From NCBI RefSeq assembly GCF_003590795.1, contig NZ_QYUL01000004.1, forward strand, positions 1 through 64,000: a stretch of 64,000 nt of DNA. The letters are read 5' to 3'. Under the pieces are notes generated by a model. It had not been told where the DNA came from, searched no databases, and worked only from the letters and a program-made list of their open reading frames with translations. Below are positions 19,680 to 27,954 of the stretch, one piece after another. The DNA is from Azospirillum cavernae (GTDB lineage Bacteria > Pseudomonadota > Alphaproteobacteria > Azospirillales > Azospirillaceae). How positions within the stretch are numbered: the stretch's first letter is position 1; every line of letters begins with the position of its first letter. The position numbers were made by a program, and so were the translations under genes.

Positions 19680-21299
19680 ATGGCAGAGGCGGCTGTAAAA
19701 CCAAACCTGAGAGAAGCCGTCTCTCTCTTTGAGGCAGGGTGCCTCATGGAAGCTGAACGTCTCTGCAAATTGTTGCTAAAAGACAATTCAGTAAACGTTG
19801 GAGCAAACCATTTATTGGGTGTTTCGCTGTGCAGCCGTGGACAATACAAGGAAGGCGCTGATTTTCTTGAGAATGTCGTTGACCTGCAACCTCTGAATTT
19901 TAATGCGCTTCGCAGCTTGGGGGACTCGTATCAATGTCAGCATCGGCATGAGGACGCCGTGCGCGTCTACAGACGGTGCCTCTCGGATAAGGGCAGTCTT
20001 CTCTCAACTTACATCAAAATATCCATCTGTTTGAATGAGCTGGGCCTGCATGATGAGGCAATCAGAGCATGCAAAGCGGCGATTGCCCTTAGCCCTTCGG
20101 CTTTTGAAGCTTACTTTGGTCTTGGGAGTTTGCTTCAGGATCAATACGAAACAGACGGCGCCTTGATCGCCAATGGCCGCTCGGCCGCGCTGGCCCCAGA
20201 CAGGCCAGAACCAATAACGAATATAGGGCTTCTTCTCAAAGAAAGCGGGAGCATTGATGCAGCCATTGCTGTTCATCGCCACGCCATCTCGATTTTCCCA
20301 AACTACGCCTACGCCCATATCAATTTGGCCGCAGGACTTCTCGCCAGTGGGCAGTGGGATGAGGGTTGGAACGAGTACGAGTGGCGGTGGCAGGCTCAGG
20401 ACCTCGGATTCAGGCGCCCCACGTCGGACAAGCCGGAATGGACCGGGCAGGATCTCACCGGCCAGACGCTGCTGATTTGCGAGGAACAGGGCTTCGGCGA
20501 CACCCTCCAATTCATCCGTCTTGCCGCGCTGGTCCGACCGCTCTGCGCGAGGGTGGTGGTCCAATGCCGCGCGCCGCTCGCCCGGATCATCGCCAGCGCG
20601 GCGGGGGTGGACGAGGTGGTGACGGAGTTTCCCGACCGCTCCGGCTATGATTGCTGGGTGTCCCTGATGTCCTTGATGGCCCGTCTGGGCGTCACCCTGG
20701 ACAGCGTCCCGGCGACCACGCCCTATCTGTTCACCCCCGCCGACGCCCGGCGGTCGTGGGCCTCGGTCGTTCCGACCTCCGGGACGCTGAAAGTTGGTCT
20801 GGTGTGGGCGGGCGACCCCAAGCTGGGCTGCGCGGCGGCCCGCAAGATGGATTCGCGGCGCAGCATGGCCTTGAGCCAGTTCGCCCCGCTGGCCCAGATT
20901 CCCGATGTGACCTGGGTCAGCCTGCAAAAGGGGCCTGCGTCCAAGCAGGTGGAGAGCGCTCCGGGGGGCCTTGCCCTCATCGACCCGATGGACGGGGTGC
21001 GGGATTACGCGGACACCGCCGCCATCATCGAACAGCTCGACCTCGTGATCGGGGTGGACACCTCGGTCATCCATCTGGCGGGCGCCCTGGGCAAGCCGGT
21101 GTGGGCGCTGTCCCGCTTTGACGGCTGCTGGCGTTGGCTGTTGGACCGCGACGACAGCCCTTGGTATCCGACGCTGCGCCTCTTCCGCCAGGAACGGCCG
21201 GGCGACTGGGGGCCGGTGGTGGAGCGGGTAAAGCGAGAATTGACGCTGGTGGCTGAAGGAGCGGGCGACACCGTCTTGTGCCGCTCTGAAGCAGAGTAA
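19680..21299 (+). CDS. TPR protein with GT-B glycosyltransferase-like C-terminal domain
   Basis: 539 residues from ATG 19680, with AGAGG five bases upstream. Residues about 5-210 are TPR units (LREAVSLFEAGCLMEAERLC, VGANHLLGVSLCSRGQYKEG, FNALRSLGDSYQCQHRHEDAVRVYRR, YAYAHINLAAGLLASGQWDEGWNEYEWRW). Residues about 240-530 form a family-9-like domain: LLICEEQGFGDTLQFIRLAAL, LKVGLVWAGDPK, WVSLQKGP and LDLVIGVDTSVIHLAGALGKPVW. Such TPR-GT proteins occur in phage and bacterial loci and may add sugars to surface or virion components. The 5' part (to about 20340) is clearly lower in GC than the 3' part, suggesting a recombination joint. It converges on the TcmP gene and probably alters host surface or tail proteins; inferred only. 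Confidence 0.75.
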   Translation: MAEAAVKPNLREAVSLFEAGCLMEAERLCKLLLKDNSVNVGANHLLGVSLCSRGQYKEGADFLENVVDLQPLNFNALRSLGDSYQCQHRHEDAVRVYRRCLSDKGSLLSTYIKISICLNELGLHDEAIRACKAAIALSPSAFEAYFGLGSLLQDQYETDGALIANGRSAALAPDRPEPITNIGLLLKESGSIDAAIAVHRHAISIFPNYAYAHINLAAGLLASGQWDEGWNEYEWRWQAQDLGFRRPTSDKPEWTGQDLTGQTLLICEEQGFGDTLQFIRLAALVRPLCARVVVQCRAPLARIIASAAGVDEVVTEFPDRSGYDCWVSLMSLMARLGVTLDSVPATTPYLFTPADARRSWASVVPTSGTLKVGLVWAGDPKLGCAAARKMDSRRSMALSQFAPLAQIPDVTWVSLQKGPASKQVESAPGGLALIDPMDGVRDYADTAAIIEQLDLVIGVDTSVIHLAGALGKPVWALSRFDGCWRWLLDRDDSPWYPTLRLFRQERPGDWGPVVERVKRELTLVAEGAGDTVLCRSEAE

Positions 21300-21366
21300 T
21301 ATATAGAGGAAAATCTGCCGCATAGTCGTCACTGTAATAATAGCCATTACCCGAAGATTGGGCTGT

Positions 21367-21387
21367 GCCTGTCTCGTTAAGACAGGC
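21367..21387. terminator. Hairpin between convergent genes
   Basis: GCCTGTCT (21367-21374) and AGACAGGC (21380-21387) are perfect arms around five bases. They lie between the TPR-glycosyltransferase stop (21299) and the TcmP stop (21494), where a bidirectional terminator is expected. There is no long T-run on either strand. Confidence 0.5.
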
Positions 21388-21493
21388 TCCCAACATCTAT
21401 GTGCAGAATTTTCGTACTCACCACATGAAATATCACCATTTGTCAGAAACATAAGTTATAAATATACAATTGATGATATAAATTATATTATGT

Positions 21494-22876
21494 CTATAGA
21501 AGAAATGAGAAAAGAGATGGTTGTCTAGGGCGCCGAATCTCATCATCCCATCCAAAGTCATAAGCACGTTCACGCACTATCTCGCCAATGACATTTCCAG
21601 ATTTATCGTGTTTTTTACCGACAATAACTACCTCTCCCGCATCCCGCAATTCTGTGAGTTGGCTATCAACCAACTTACCAACCACCGGTGTATCATTAGC
21701 GCGGGCCGCGAACAGCGAGCGCTTGGTGACGGCGACCCCATCTTTCCACCCAGCTTGAAGAAGGGGTGGAATCTGCTCCAATAGATGTTTCTTTGATCGA
21801 GCGGCAGCATCATCGTTGAAAAGGTAATCCATCATGCCCTGCCGAACGTCCACGTTGGGGTCGAAGCCAAGAGCGTCGAATCCTGAGCCGCCAAAGTGCT
21901 CCATCGTATTGTTTGTTGCCCAGAAGACGTTTCCCATCTCTTCACGGGCCTGATGGTGCTTTGAAAGATGAATTAGCCAATAATCCCGATGAGACTCCGG
22001 CGGATGAACAAAAAAAGGCGTGTAATATGCCGCGCCAGTACAGCTAAGTATATGACGATACACTGTGTTCTGGATTGCTCTCTTCCAACCCTTTTGACCG
22101 TATTCGTTCTTAATATCTAGAAGTGCGCGAACGTCTTCGCGTTTATAGTCGATTGCAGCGAGCGCGCTAAGACTAGATGTCCTGTCATGAAGCAAATTAA
22201 TTAGAGAGTCCACCATAAATGTCAGTATAACCTCAGGATTAGCCAGCTCTCCCATGATTTTCCGAACCGTTAGAAGTTTTACATCACTCCATCCATACTG
22301 ATCTAGAAAAAATAAAGAGTGATGCGCCCTCCCTTTTTTCTTAATAGTTGATATAACGTCCGGTATGGCCTCTTCAAAAGTTGACTGTATTAACCGAATT
22401 TTCGTTCCAATTAAGGAGCTGTATCCCCGCTTGACGAGTTGATCTGTCAGAAATGCAACATGGTTTCTGTTTTCATCGATAAAAACAAAATCAACATCAA
22501 GGACAAAGTCACTTCGTCGCGCGATGAGGAGTTCACGAGCTTGGTCAATAGCGGTTAGAAGCCGCAGCGGGGAACCATCGATGACCTTCTCACCCATCGA
22601 ATACAAGCCACCGCCACAGAACCCATCAACGATGGTCATTCTAAGCTGAGATTGGACATGCCGTTTTGTAAGAGTTGCAACGTACCGATCAACATACGTG
22701 CTATAGATGTCGTGTTTAGCGGCGCTATGCTCCCCAAGTTCGGGCAGCGCCATTCCGGGTCCCCAATGATACCCCAGTTTTTCAGGCTTACCCAGCGCTA
22801 ACTTGGGTTTGGCAAGCTCATACAACCCAGGTATGGTCAAGCCAAGCTGATCGCTATCGACCTTCTTCCTCGCCAT
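21494..22876 (-). CDS. tcmP: Three-Cys-motif partner protein TcmP (SAM methyltransferase-like)
   Basis: 460 residues. The N-terminal half carries a methyltransferase-like nucleotide site: TIVDGFCGGGLYSMGE, then GSPLRLLTAI, an acidic strand end FVFIDENRNHVAFL and a FLDQYGWSDV motif in place of the usual D-P-(F/Y)-G. TcmP proteins are named for their gene being next to three-Cys-motif (DUF5131) genes, as here. Their biochemical role is unknown; they are often found in mobile DNA. GC content is far below the phage genes on both sides. It is the third gene of the minus-strand cassette, 232 bases after the unknown middle gene, so it may have its own promoter in 22877-23108. Confidence 0.8.
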   Translation of the reverse strand: MARKKVDSDQLGLTIPGLYELAKPKLALGKPEKLGYHWGPGMALPELGEHSAAKHDIYSTYVDRYVATLTKRHVQSQLRMTIVDGFCGGGLYSMGEKVIDGSPLRLLTAIDQARELLIARRSDFVLDVDFVFIDENRNHVAFLTDQLVKRGYSSLIGTKIRLIQSTFEEAIPDVISTIKKKGRAHHSLFFLDQYGWSDVKLLTVRKIMGELANPEVILTFMVDSLINLLHDRTSSLSALAAIDYKREDVRALLDIKNEYGQKGWKRAIQNTVYRHILSCTGAAYYTPFFVHPPESHRDYWLIHLSKHHQAREEMGNVFWATNNTMEHFGGSGFDALGFDPNVDVRQGMMDYLFNDDAAARSKKHLLEQIPPLLQAGWKDGVAVTKRSLFAARANDTPVVGKLVDSQLTELRDAGEVVIVGKKHDKSGNVIGEIVRERAYDFGWDDEIRRPRQPSLFSFLL

Positions 22877-23108
22877 GGCAGATCTTTCAGATGGAACGAA
22901 GCCTCAAGTGAAGTTCCACCATGACTTGAAACGTGAGCTGTTGCCTAGTGCAATCGATTGAAAACTGAACTGCCTTTTGTTGGAGGCTGTGTCTTTCCGA
23001 ACTGCGTCGTCAGCGGTCGTTTCTCTTTGATGAATTGCGCATCTGCCCTATCAGCCAAGCAATCATATGTTTAGAATTTGAACATAATAGACTTTGCCAC
23101 TACGTCCC

Positions 23109-23651
23109 TTAGATTGCGATGATCTGCTCTATTGCCTTAATGAGACGCTCACGTGAGGCTATCGCCCGGTCAATTGTTGATGCCTCCGCAAAGAACCAGA
23201 GCCAGATAGATTGGACTTCGACTTCCTCAATCGCAAGAAAGACCGGTGCAAGTTGGAGGTTTACTTCCTACCTATCAGCATTAGCCGCTACCTTTAGGCC
23301 ATACTCTATTTCTTTTGCTACAGATTGGAGAAATTTTAATTCATAATCTTCAGCGTTCCCGGCAACAATTTGAACATATCCGCCTGCTATTCGGCGTGCC
23401 TCAATGCGTGCCCTGGGTACATCATGCTGCCCAAGATCACATCCGAGTGAGACTAGGCGCGCATTCGGTATGGCAAGTTTAGTGAGTAAGGCGGCCAGCG
23501 CTCGGCTTTCCTGTGCCTCCGGTATCTCCGCGACGCGGTCGGGATGCCCTCGTGTATCGATGAATCCATAATTTCGCCGAATTTCATCAAAGAGCGGTGG
23601 GTAAGGAATCGTATTCCCATTTCCAGTGCTATACTTGATGCGCGCACTCAC
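23109..23651 (-). pseudogene. Unknown protein between DUF5131 and TcmP, interrupted by an in-frame amber codon
   Basis: GTG 23651 is preceded by AGAGGATTAGGA and lies 17 bases after the DUF5131 stop; an ATG at 23696 is an alternative that overlaps that gene. The first 127 residues (SARIKYSTGNGNTIPYPPLFDEIRRNYGFIDTRG..., ending LKVAANADR) stop at a TAG at 23270-23268. The same frame then stays open for 53 more codons (EVNLQLAPVFLAIEEVEVQSIWLWFF...IEQIIAI), with good coding character, to a TAA at 23111-23109. The downstream part has no start codon of its own. One nonsense mutation in a protein of about 180 residues explains this; readthrough is possible. I do not recognise the family. Confidence 0.6.
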
Positions 23652-23667
23652 AATTCCTAATCCTCTA

Positions 23668-24489
23668 TCAAGCAGTGATAATCCGTGGAAGACCATCCCA
23701 TGTCATGCCATCAAGTATACGACCAGCAGCTTTCTTTCCGATTCGCAGCATCGTTGTTCCGTCATCGGCTGCTGCGCTTCGCGCTTTAGCCAAATTGATC
23801 CCCTGACCAGGCGCCCAATCACCCCATTGTTTGAAGTGAAAAGGGATATCAGCCGTCATACACTCATTGAGCAATGATCGAAACCAAGAAGGGCTTGACG
23901 GACGTGCCTTGGGTCCACTTTCTCCACCTGTGATAACCCAATCAATCGAGTCGGTCCAACCTTTCAGGCTAAGTGGACCAAGCAACGGTTCAGCCGAAAT
24001 GAAACGCACGGCAGCAGGAATATCAGCGAGCGCAGGCAATCGCCGGTCAGCCCACTCCTGATTTTCGGTTGTTGTTCCAAGCCAAACATTCTTTGGAAAC
24101 TCGTCACGCCAGGGTGTACAGGACCGTACACGATCAGGACGCTTCGTTAAAAGGAGCCAATCCAACGCGGGAGTCTCAGTAATTAGCTGCCACAACCGTT
24201 CACGCTCCGGGTCGAGATCGACACGGTCCTCAAATACATCTGCCATAGAGGCGCAGAACACACGGGCACGCTGGCCCGTTGCTAACGCTGTTCTGTTCCA
24301 CTGAAGCGGCTCGGCCCAATGTCGCTCGCCAAAAAAGCGTCGATCCGCATGAAGACCCCAAACCGGCTCCCCCAGTCTTTTAGCCCAACTCTCCGCATAG
24401 CAAAATTTACATGCCGGTGACATTTTTACGCAACCCCACCAGGGGTTAAACGTATGAGTCGTCCACTCAATCTTCGAGTTCTTTGCCAA
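23668..24489 (-). CDS. Three-Cys-motif protein, DUF5131 (phage Gp37/Gp68 family)
   Basis: 273 residues, start ATG 24489. The N-terminus KIEWTTHTFNPWWGC carries the family's cysteine cluster C20-x6-C27-x2-C30 (SPACKFCYAE). Later family blocks are visible: VFCASMADVFEDRVD, WLLLTKRPDRV, NVWLGTTTENQ, VRFISAEPLLGPL, WVITGGESG and FHFKQWGDW. The layout recalls radical-SAM/TIM-barrel proteins, with a cysteine spacing different from the classic CxxxCxxC; an Fe-S role is plausible but not proven. It is the first gene of a cassette with TcmP. The island is AT-rich relative to the phage, which marks it as cargo. Confidence 0.85.
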   Translation of the reverse strand: MAKNSKIEWTTHTFNPWWGCVKMSPACKFCYAESWAKRLGEPVWGLHADRRFFGERHWAEPLQWNRTALATGQRARVFCASMADVFEDRVDLDPERERLWQLITETPALDWLLLTKRPDRVRSCTPWRDEFPKNVWLGTTTENQEWADRRLPALADIPAAVRFISAEPLLGPLSLKGWTDSIDWVITGGESGPKARPSSPSWFRSLLNECMTADIPFHFKQWGDWAPGQGINLAKARSAAADDGTTMLRIGKKAAGRILDGMTWDGLPRIITA

Positions 24490-25060
24490 ACGCCGCTCCT
24501 GCCTCGCTGGCCCTCATCTTAATCCGCCGAGCGGCCTTGTGAATAAAAATGCTCCATACCGTGAGTGGGCATGAAGCGGTTCTTTCGCGTCGGGATCGTA
24601 CCCGCATTTGGCTCGGCACATCACGTTTTTTGCTGAATAGCATAAATTACGCTATAGAACAATAAGAGAACAAGCATGCGATTACCAGCAGACTCAGTGG
24701 GGGTTTTCACCTTGTGAAGGCTGGCGTTGGACTTCTTTTGACCACCACTCTGCTGAAACTCAATACGGCTGAACAGCATCAAAACGGTGAAGCGCAGCGT
24801 AAATCAGGCATATATCTCGCGCCTTCTTGAGTAAATTTTTTATAATATATATGGAAAATCAGGGTTTTTGTTAATTTGTTCAGAATATTATTCTATACTT
24901 TTAGTATATTAACTCTATGATTATGGGAATGACGGTTGTTTTATTTCAAATCCCAAGATTTTATGGCGAACTCCTGCTCGATAATGGGAATAGTTCTATC
25001 TGATTCAACCCCGCAGGCGCTCAACCTGGGCCAGGGCTTCGTGGGCCTGCGCAGGCACAA
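24490..25060. other. AT-rich gap between DUF5131 gene and holin
   Basis: Composition falls sharply here (for instance 24830-24920). It contains the operator-like palindrome at 24637-24655 and presumably the promoter of the cassette at 23109-24489. No ORF has a convincing coding signal. It marks the right edge of the inserted low-GC island, next to the high-GC late operon. Confidence 0.5.
24637..24655. promoter_or_regulatory. Operator-like palindrome upstream of the DUF5131 gene
   Basis: Two nine-base arms, ATAGCATAA and TTACGCTAT, surround one central A. They are complementary except at one position (half-site ATAGC[A/G]TAA). The site is about 150 bases upstream of the DUF5131 start, in AT-rich DNA, as expected for a repressor-controlled cargo promoter. 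Confidence 0.45.
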
Positions 25061-25615
25061 TCATCCCCGCGCCTTCGTCATGGCCGCCGACATCGCGGCG
25101 GTCTTCCTCTCGGAGCCATGCGAGGAGCCGAAGAAGTAGCTGACCACCTGATCGGCCTTCGCCGACACATAGCCCACCACCGTGCCGACCAGCACGCCCT
25201 GCTCCCCGGTCAGACCGACCCGGCCCGACAGGACGTAGCCGACCGTGGCGAAGAAGCCGACGATCACGATGCCGGCCAGGATGTTGATCGCCGTGCTGCC
25301 GACCGCCTTCTCGCGGTCGCGCGCCGAGGCGCGGTCGTCGGCGGCGATCCGTTCCAGGTCCACGTCGAGCTTGGCAAGCGTGGCCTGGAAGTCCTGCTCG
25401 GCCTGCTTCAGCTTCAGCAGGGTCTCCGGGTCCGCCTTCTGGACGGCGGCCACGATCTCCTTGGCCGGGGTCGTGGCGTCGAGGCCGAGCGCGCCCGTGA
25501 TGGCGCTGACCGCCGTGCCGGCGAGCGGGCCGCCGAGAGCGGTGGCGATGGTCGGGGCCACGGTGGATATCAGGCTGGTCACGCCGGTCCAGATGTCGTC
25601 GAAGATATTCGCCAT
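25061..25615 (-). CDS. Holin (three-helix phage holin type)
   Basis: 184 residues, start ATG 25615 overlapping the endolysin stop. There is a hydrophobic N-terminal region (LISTVAPTIATALGGPLAGTAVSAITGALGL), a charged helical linker (about 60-105, LKQAEQDFQATLAKLDVDLERIAADDRASARDREK), then two membrane helices INILAGIVIVGFFATVGYVL and GVLVGTVVGYVSAKADQVVSYFFG. This matches a holin family common in alphaproteobacterial prophages. It would form the inner-membrane lesion that ends infection. It is the last gene of the late operon. Confidence 0.75.
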   Translation of the reverse strand: MANIFDDIWTGVTSLISTVAPTIATALGGPLAGTAVSAITGALGLDATTPAKEIVAAVQKADPETLLKLKQAEQDFQATLAKLDVDLERIAADDRASARDREKAVGSTAINILAGIVIVGFFATVGYVLSGRVGLTGEQGVLVGTVVGYVSAKADQVVSYFFGSSHGSERKTAAMSAAMTKARG

Positions 25616-26211
25616 CAGCGGAGTCCCCCTTCCCAGAGGCAGGCTTCTTTCTCACGTCGGTCGCGCAGACCCTCGACGGTGGGCCACAGGCGCTTCATCT
25701 TGCGGAACTGGTCGGGCACCTCGGTCAACGTGCCAGCCCGGATCAGGTCGCGGATCGCGGCCATCTCGACCCGGCGGTCCCCCTTGACGGAGGCGCCCCG
25801 GTTGTAGACGAGGCTGACCAGGGTGCCGAAGCACAGCGCCGGCAACGTCTCGCAGCCGGGGAAGGCGCCGACCGTCTGGTCCACGTAGCGCGGCAACGTG
25901 GCAGTGCGGAAGCTCTCGCCCGCAGCGGCCCACGGAATGGCGATGTCCCGCAAGGTCGGCAGCGCGGCCTGGGCCTTGGCGCCCGTCAGCCCGGTCACGG
26001 TCTTCAACCGGCTGCGGATGTCCTTGGGCAGCATCGGCCAGTCACGATCCAGCCCCTCGCCGGTCTCGTAGCCGAGGTCGAACCCGATCCCGATGGTGAC
26101 GCCGCTGTCGCCCCCCGGCCAAGTTGGGCGGGCGTATTTCTTCTCGTAGACGGCTTGGCTCGTGACCTCGAAAAGGATGATGAGGTCCAGCGCTTCCTGG
26201 CAGACGTTCAT
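25615..26211 (-). CDS. Endolysin, lysozyme-like
   Basis: 198 residues from ATG 26211. The segment CQEALDLIILFEVTSQAVYEKKY...GGDSGVTIGIGFDLGY resembles T4 lysozyme/pesticin-type muramidases: E15 as likely catalytic acid and a TIGIGFDLG strand after it. LCFGTLVSLVYNRGASVKGDRR resembles the later lysozyme helix with the NRG motif. It would cleave the glycan strands of peptidoglycan. There is no signal peptide, so export should depend on the holin encoded directly downstream (ATGA overlap at 25615). Confidence 0.75.
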   Translation of the reverse strand: MNVCQEALDLIILFEVTSQAVYEKKYARPTWPGGDSGVTIGIGFDLGYETGEGLDRDWPMLPKDIRSRLKTVTGLTGAKAQAALPTLRDIAIPWAAAGESFRTATLPRYVDQTVGAFPGCETLPALCFGTLVSLVYNRGASVKGDRRVEMAAIRDLIRAGTLTEVPDQFRKMKRLWPTVEGLRDRREKEACLWEGGLR

Positions 26212-26687
26212 GGCGAAACCCCCTGCGGAATGAACGGCGGGTGAATGTGGGAGAGCACGCATTCCGCGCAAGCGTTGGCCTTCACCTGGGTTTGAACCTG
26301 CTCCCAGACGGTGGCCCATTCCTCCATGGCTTGACGGGTCATGTGCAGCTCGACCTGGATCGTGCCCAGCTCCTTCCGGGCTGACATTTCGGCCTCCTGC
26401 TGCCGCCGGAGTTCGGCGTACAGGTCCTGAATCTCTTTCTGGAGCTGGGAAATCGTGGTGGCTTGGTCGGTGATCTGCCGTTTCAGGGCGGCGTAAGCCT
26501 TGCTGTGGACGGCGGTGAGGGTCACATCCTCCTCCGTCCGCTGCTTGCGGCTGCGCAGATAGAGACAACCGGCAACCCCGGCGCCGCCGAGCGCGGCTTT
26601 CACCCACCACGGGGCCGCCGTATCGGCGGCGAGGCCGATAAGATTTTGCAGAACATCATCCACGGCTTCATCCCCCGCCCACGGCAC
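26208..26687 (-). CDS. Inner-membrane spanin-like (Rz-like) protein
   Basis: 159 residues; GTG 26687 is the listed start, with another in-frame GTG at 26663. One membrane segment (WWVKAALGGAGVAGCLYL) near the N-terminus is followed by basic residues and a long coiled coil (about 65-130, LKRQITDQATTISQLQKEIQDLYAELRRQQEAE). It then has a Cys-containing tail. This layout and its position directly before the endolysin and holin fit an i-spanin. A nested lipoprotein (Rz1) could not be identified with confidence in the other frames. Confidence 0.6.
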   Translation of the reverse strand: MPWAGDEAVDDVLQNLIGLAADTAAPWWVKAALGGAGVAGCLYLRSRKQRTEEDVTLTAVHSKAYAALKRQITDQATTISQLQKEIQDLYAELRRQQEAEMSARKELGTIQVELHMTRQAMEEWATVWEQVQTQVKANACAECVLSHIHPPFIPQGVSP

Positions 26688-26754
26688 TGGGACATAAAAG
26701 CACCGTGGGAGAAGAAGGGAATCCGTAGCTGTGTTTGGGCTGGATCTCTAACCG

Positions 26755-27954
26755 CTATGCGGGCGAGGTCAGGCTGTATGTCTTGGCGAAGCCCGTGATC
26801 CGGTCCCGCAACACGACCCAGACCGCCGATCCACCGAGCGAACACAGGTCGGCGGCCGTCAGGTCGGCCTCCGGGCCGGGGGTCAGGTCGAGGATGGTCG
26901 ATTTCAGCAGGACCGGGTTTCCGGCGTGCAGGTTCTTGAAGAAGAAGACGGCGTACTGGAAGCCCTCGGTGGCGTACAAATCCACCAGGATGGCGCTCCG
27001 GTTGGTGGAGATCGGGACCATGCGCAACACCCGACCGGACGGCACGCCCTCCAGGACCATCGGGTCCAGGGTCACGTTGAAAGCGCGCCCGTCCGCCGAC
27101 AGCTTGGTCAGGGCCAGGGCGATCCGTCCGTCCGCCAGTTCCCCGGCGATGCCGAAGACCGCCCCGGTCCCGTTGAGCCAGCACCCGCCGCTGGTCACGA
27201 ACTGGAGCGTCATGTTGAGGTGATCGTAGGCAACGCGATCCGCCATGTAGTTTTGATCGCTCGACAATTTGGCCGTCATCCAGTGGGTGTTCTGGAAGGT
27301 GAGCGGGAGTTCCTTCGGCACGAAACCGGACTGGGCCGCCTTGTAGGTGTAGTTGGTCGTCGTCCGCCCCTGGGTGTTCTCCCCCGGATAGACGTAGCGG
27401 GTGGTGGCCGAACGAATGGTGACGAGGGTCTTGCCGGTCAGGGTCTCCCCCTCGACCGGCCAACGGTCCTGGGTCTTCGTGCCGTTGACCGTGTAGACGC
27501 GGGCGTAACGGTTCAAATCCTCCCCGTCCTTGAGGTCGCGCCAACCCAGGGCGTAGGTTCCCGACGCCACCCGATAGCTGCCGGTGAAGTAGCCGCGCGG
27601 AACGCCGCCCTTGCTCAGGTCCTGGAAACTCCAGCCGCTGCTCCAGATCACATGCTTGCCCTGGCTGGCGTACTGGTCGTTGATCGACGTGATGTAGGCG
27701 TGGAGGGTCTTGTTGGCGGCAGCCGCCGCGTCCGGCCCGATGTAGATCCTCGTCAGGTTGATGAGGGACTTCGCCAACTCCGGGGTCGTGTCGCTGATCG
27801 TCTGAACCCGGACCTTCGGCACCGTCTCCCGGACCTGATAGACGGCGGCCTCGGACACCCGCTGGGCGACCTGGGCCGGCAGCAGGCCCGTGACCTCATC
27901 CGCCGTGGTGGTCGGATCGAAGGAGCTGGAATGAAAATGGCTGAGGCTCATCAA
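26755..27954 (-). CDS. Unrecognised phage structural protein after J
   Basis: 399 residues (ATG 27954, overlapping the stop of the upstream gene). No family recognised. The sequence is rich in aromatic and beta-type segments (GYFTGSYRVASGTYALGWRD, TLVTIRSATTRYVYPGE, MTLQFVTSGGCWLN, GFQYAVFFFKNLHAGN), with no signal peptide or membrane helix. Position between the tail-tip genes and the lysis genes suggests a receptor-side tail component or chaperone; this is inferred from location only. Confidence 0.6.
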   Translation of the reverse strand: MMSLSHFHSSSFDPTTTADEVTGLLPAQVAQRVSEAAVYQVRETVPKVRVQTISDTTPELAKSLINLTRIYIGPDAAAAANKTLHAYITSINDQYASQGKHVIWSSGWSFQDLSKGGVPRGYFTGSYRVASGTYALGWRDLKDGEDLNRYARVYTVNGTKTQDRWPVEGETLTGKTLVTIRSATTRYVYPGENTQGRTTTNYTYKAAQSGFVPKELPLTFQNTHWMTAKLSSDQNYMADRVAYDHLNMTLQFVTSGGCWLNGTGAVFGIAGELADGRIALALTKLSADGRAFNVTLDPMVLEGVPSGRVLRMVPISTNRSAILVDLYATEGFQYAVFFFKNLHAGNPVLLKSTILDLTPGPEADLTAADLCSLGGSAVWVVLRDRITGFAKTYSLTSPA

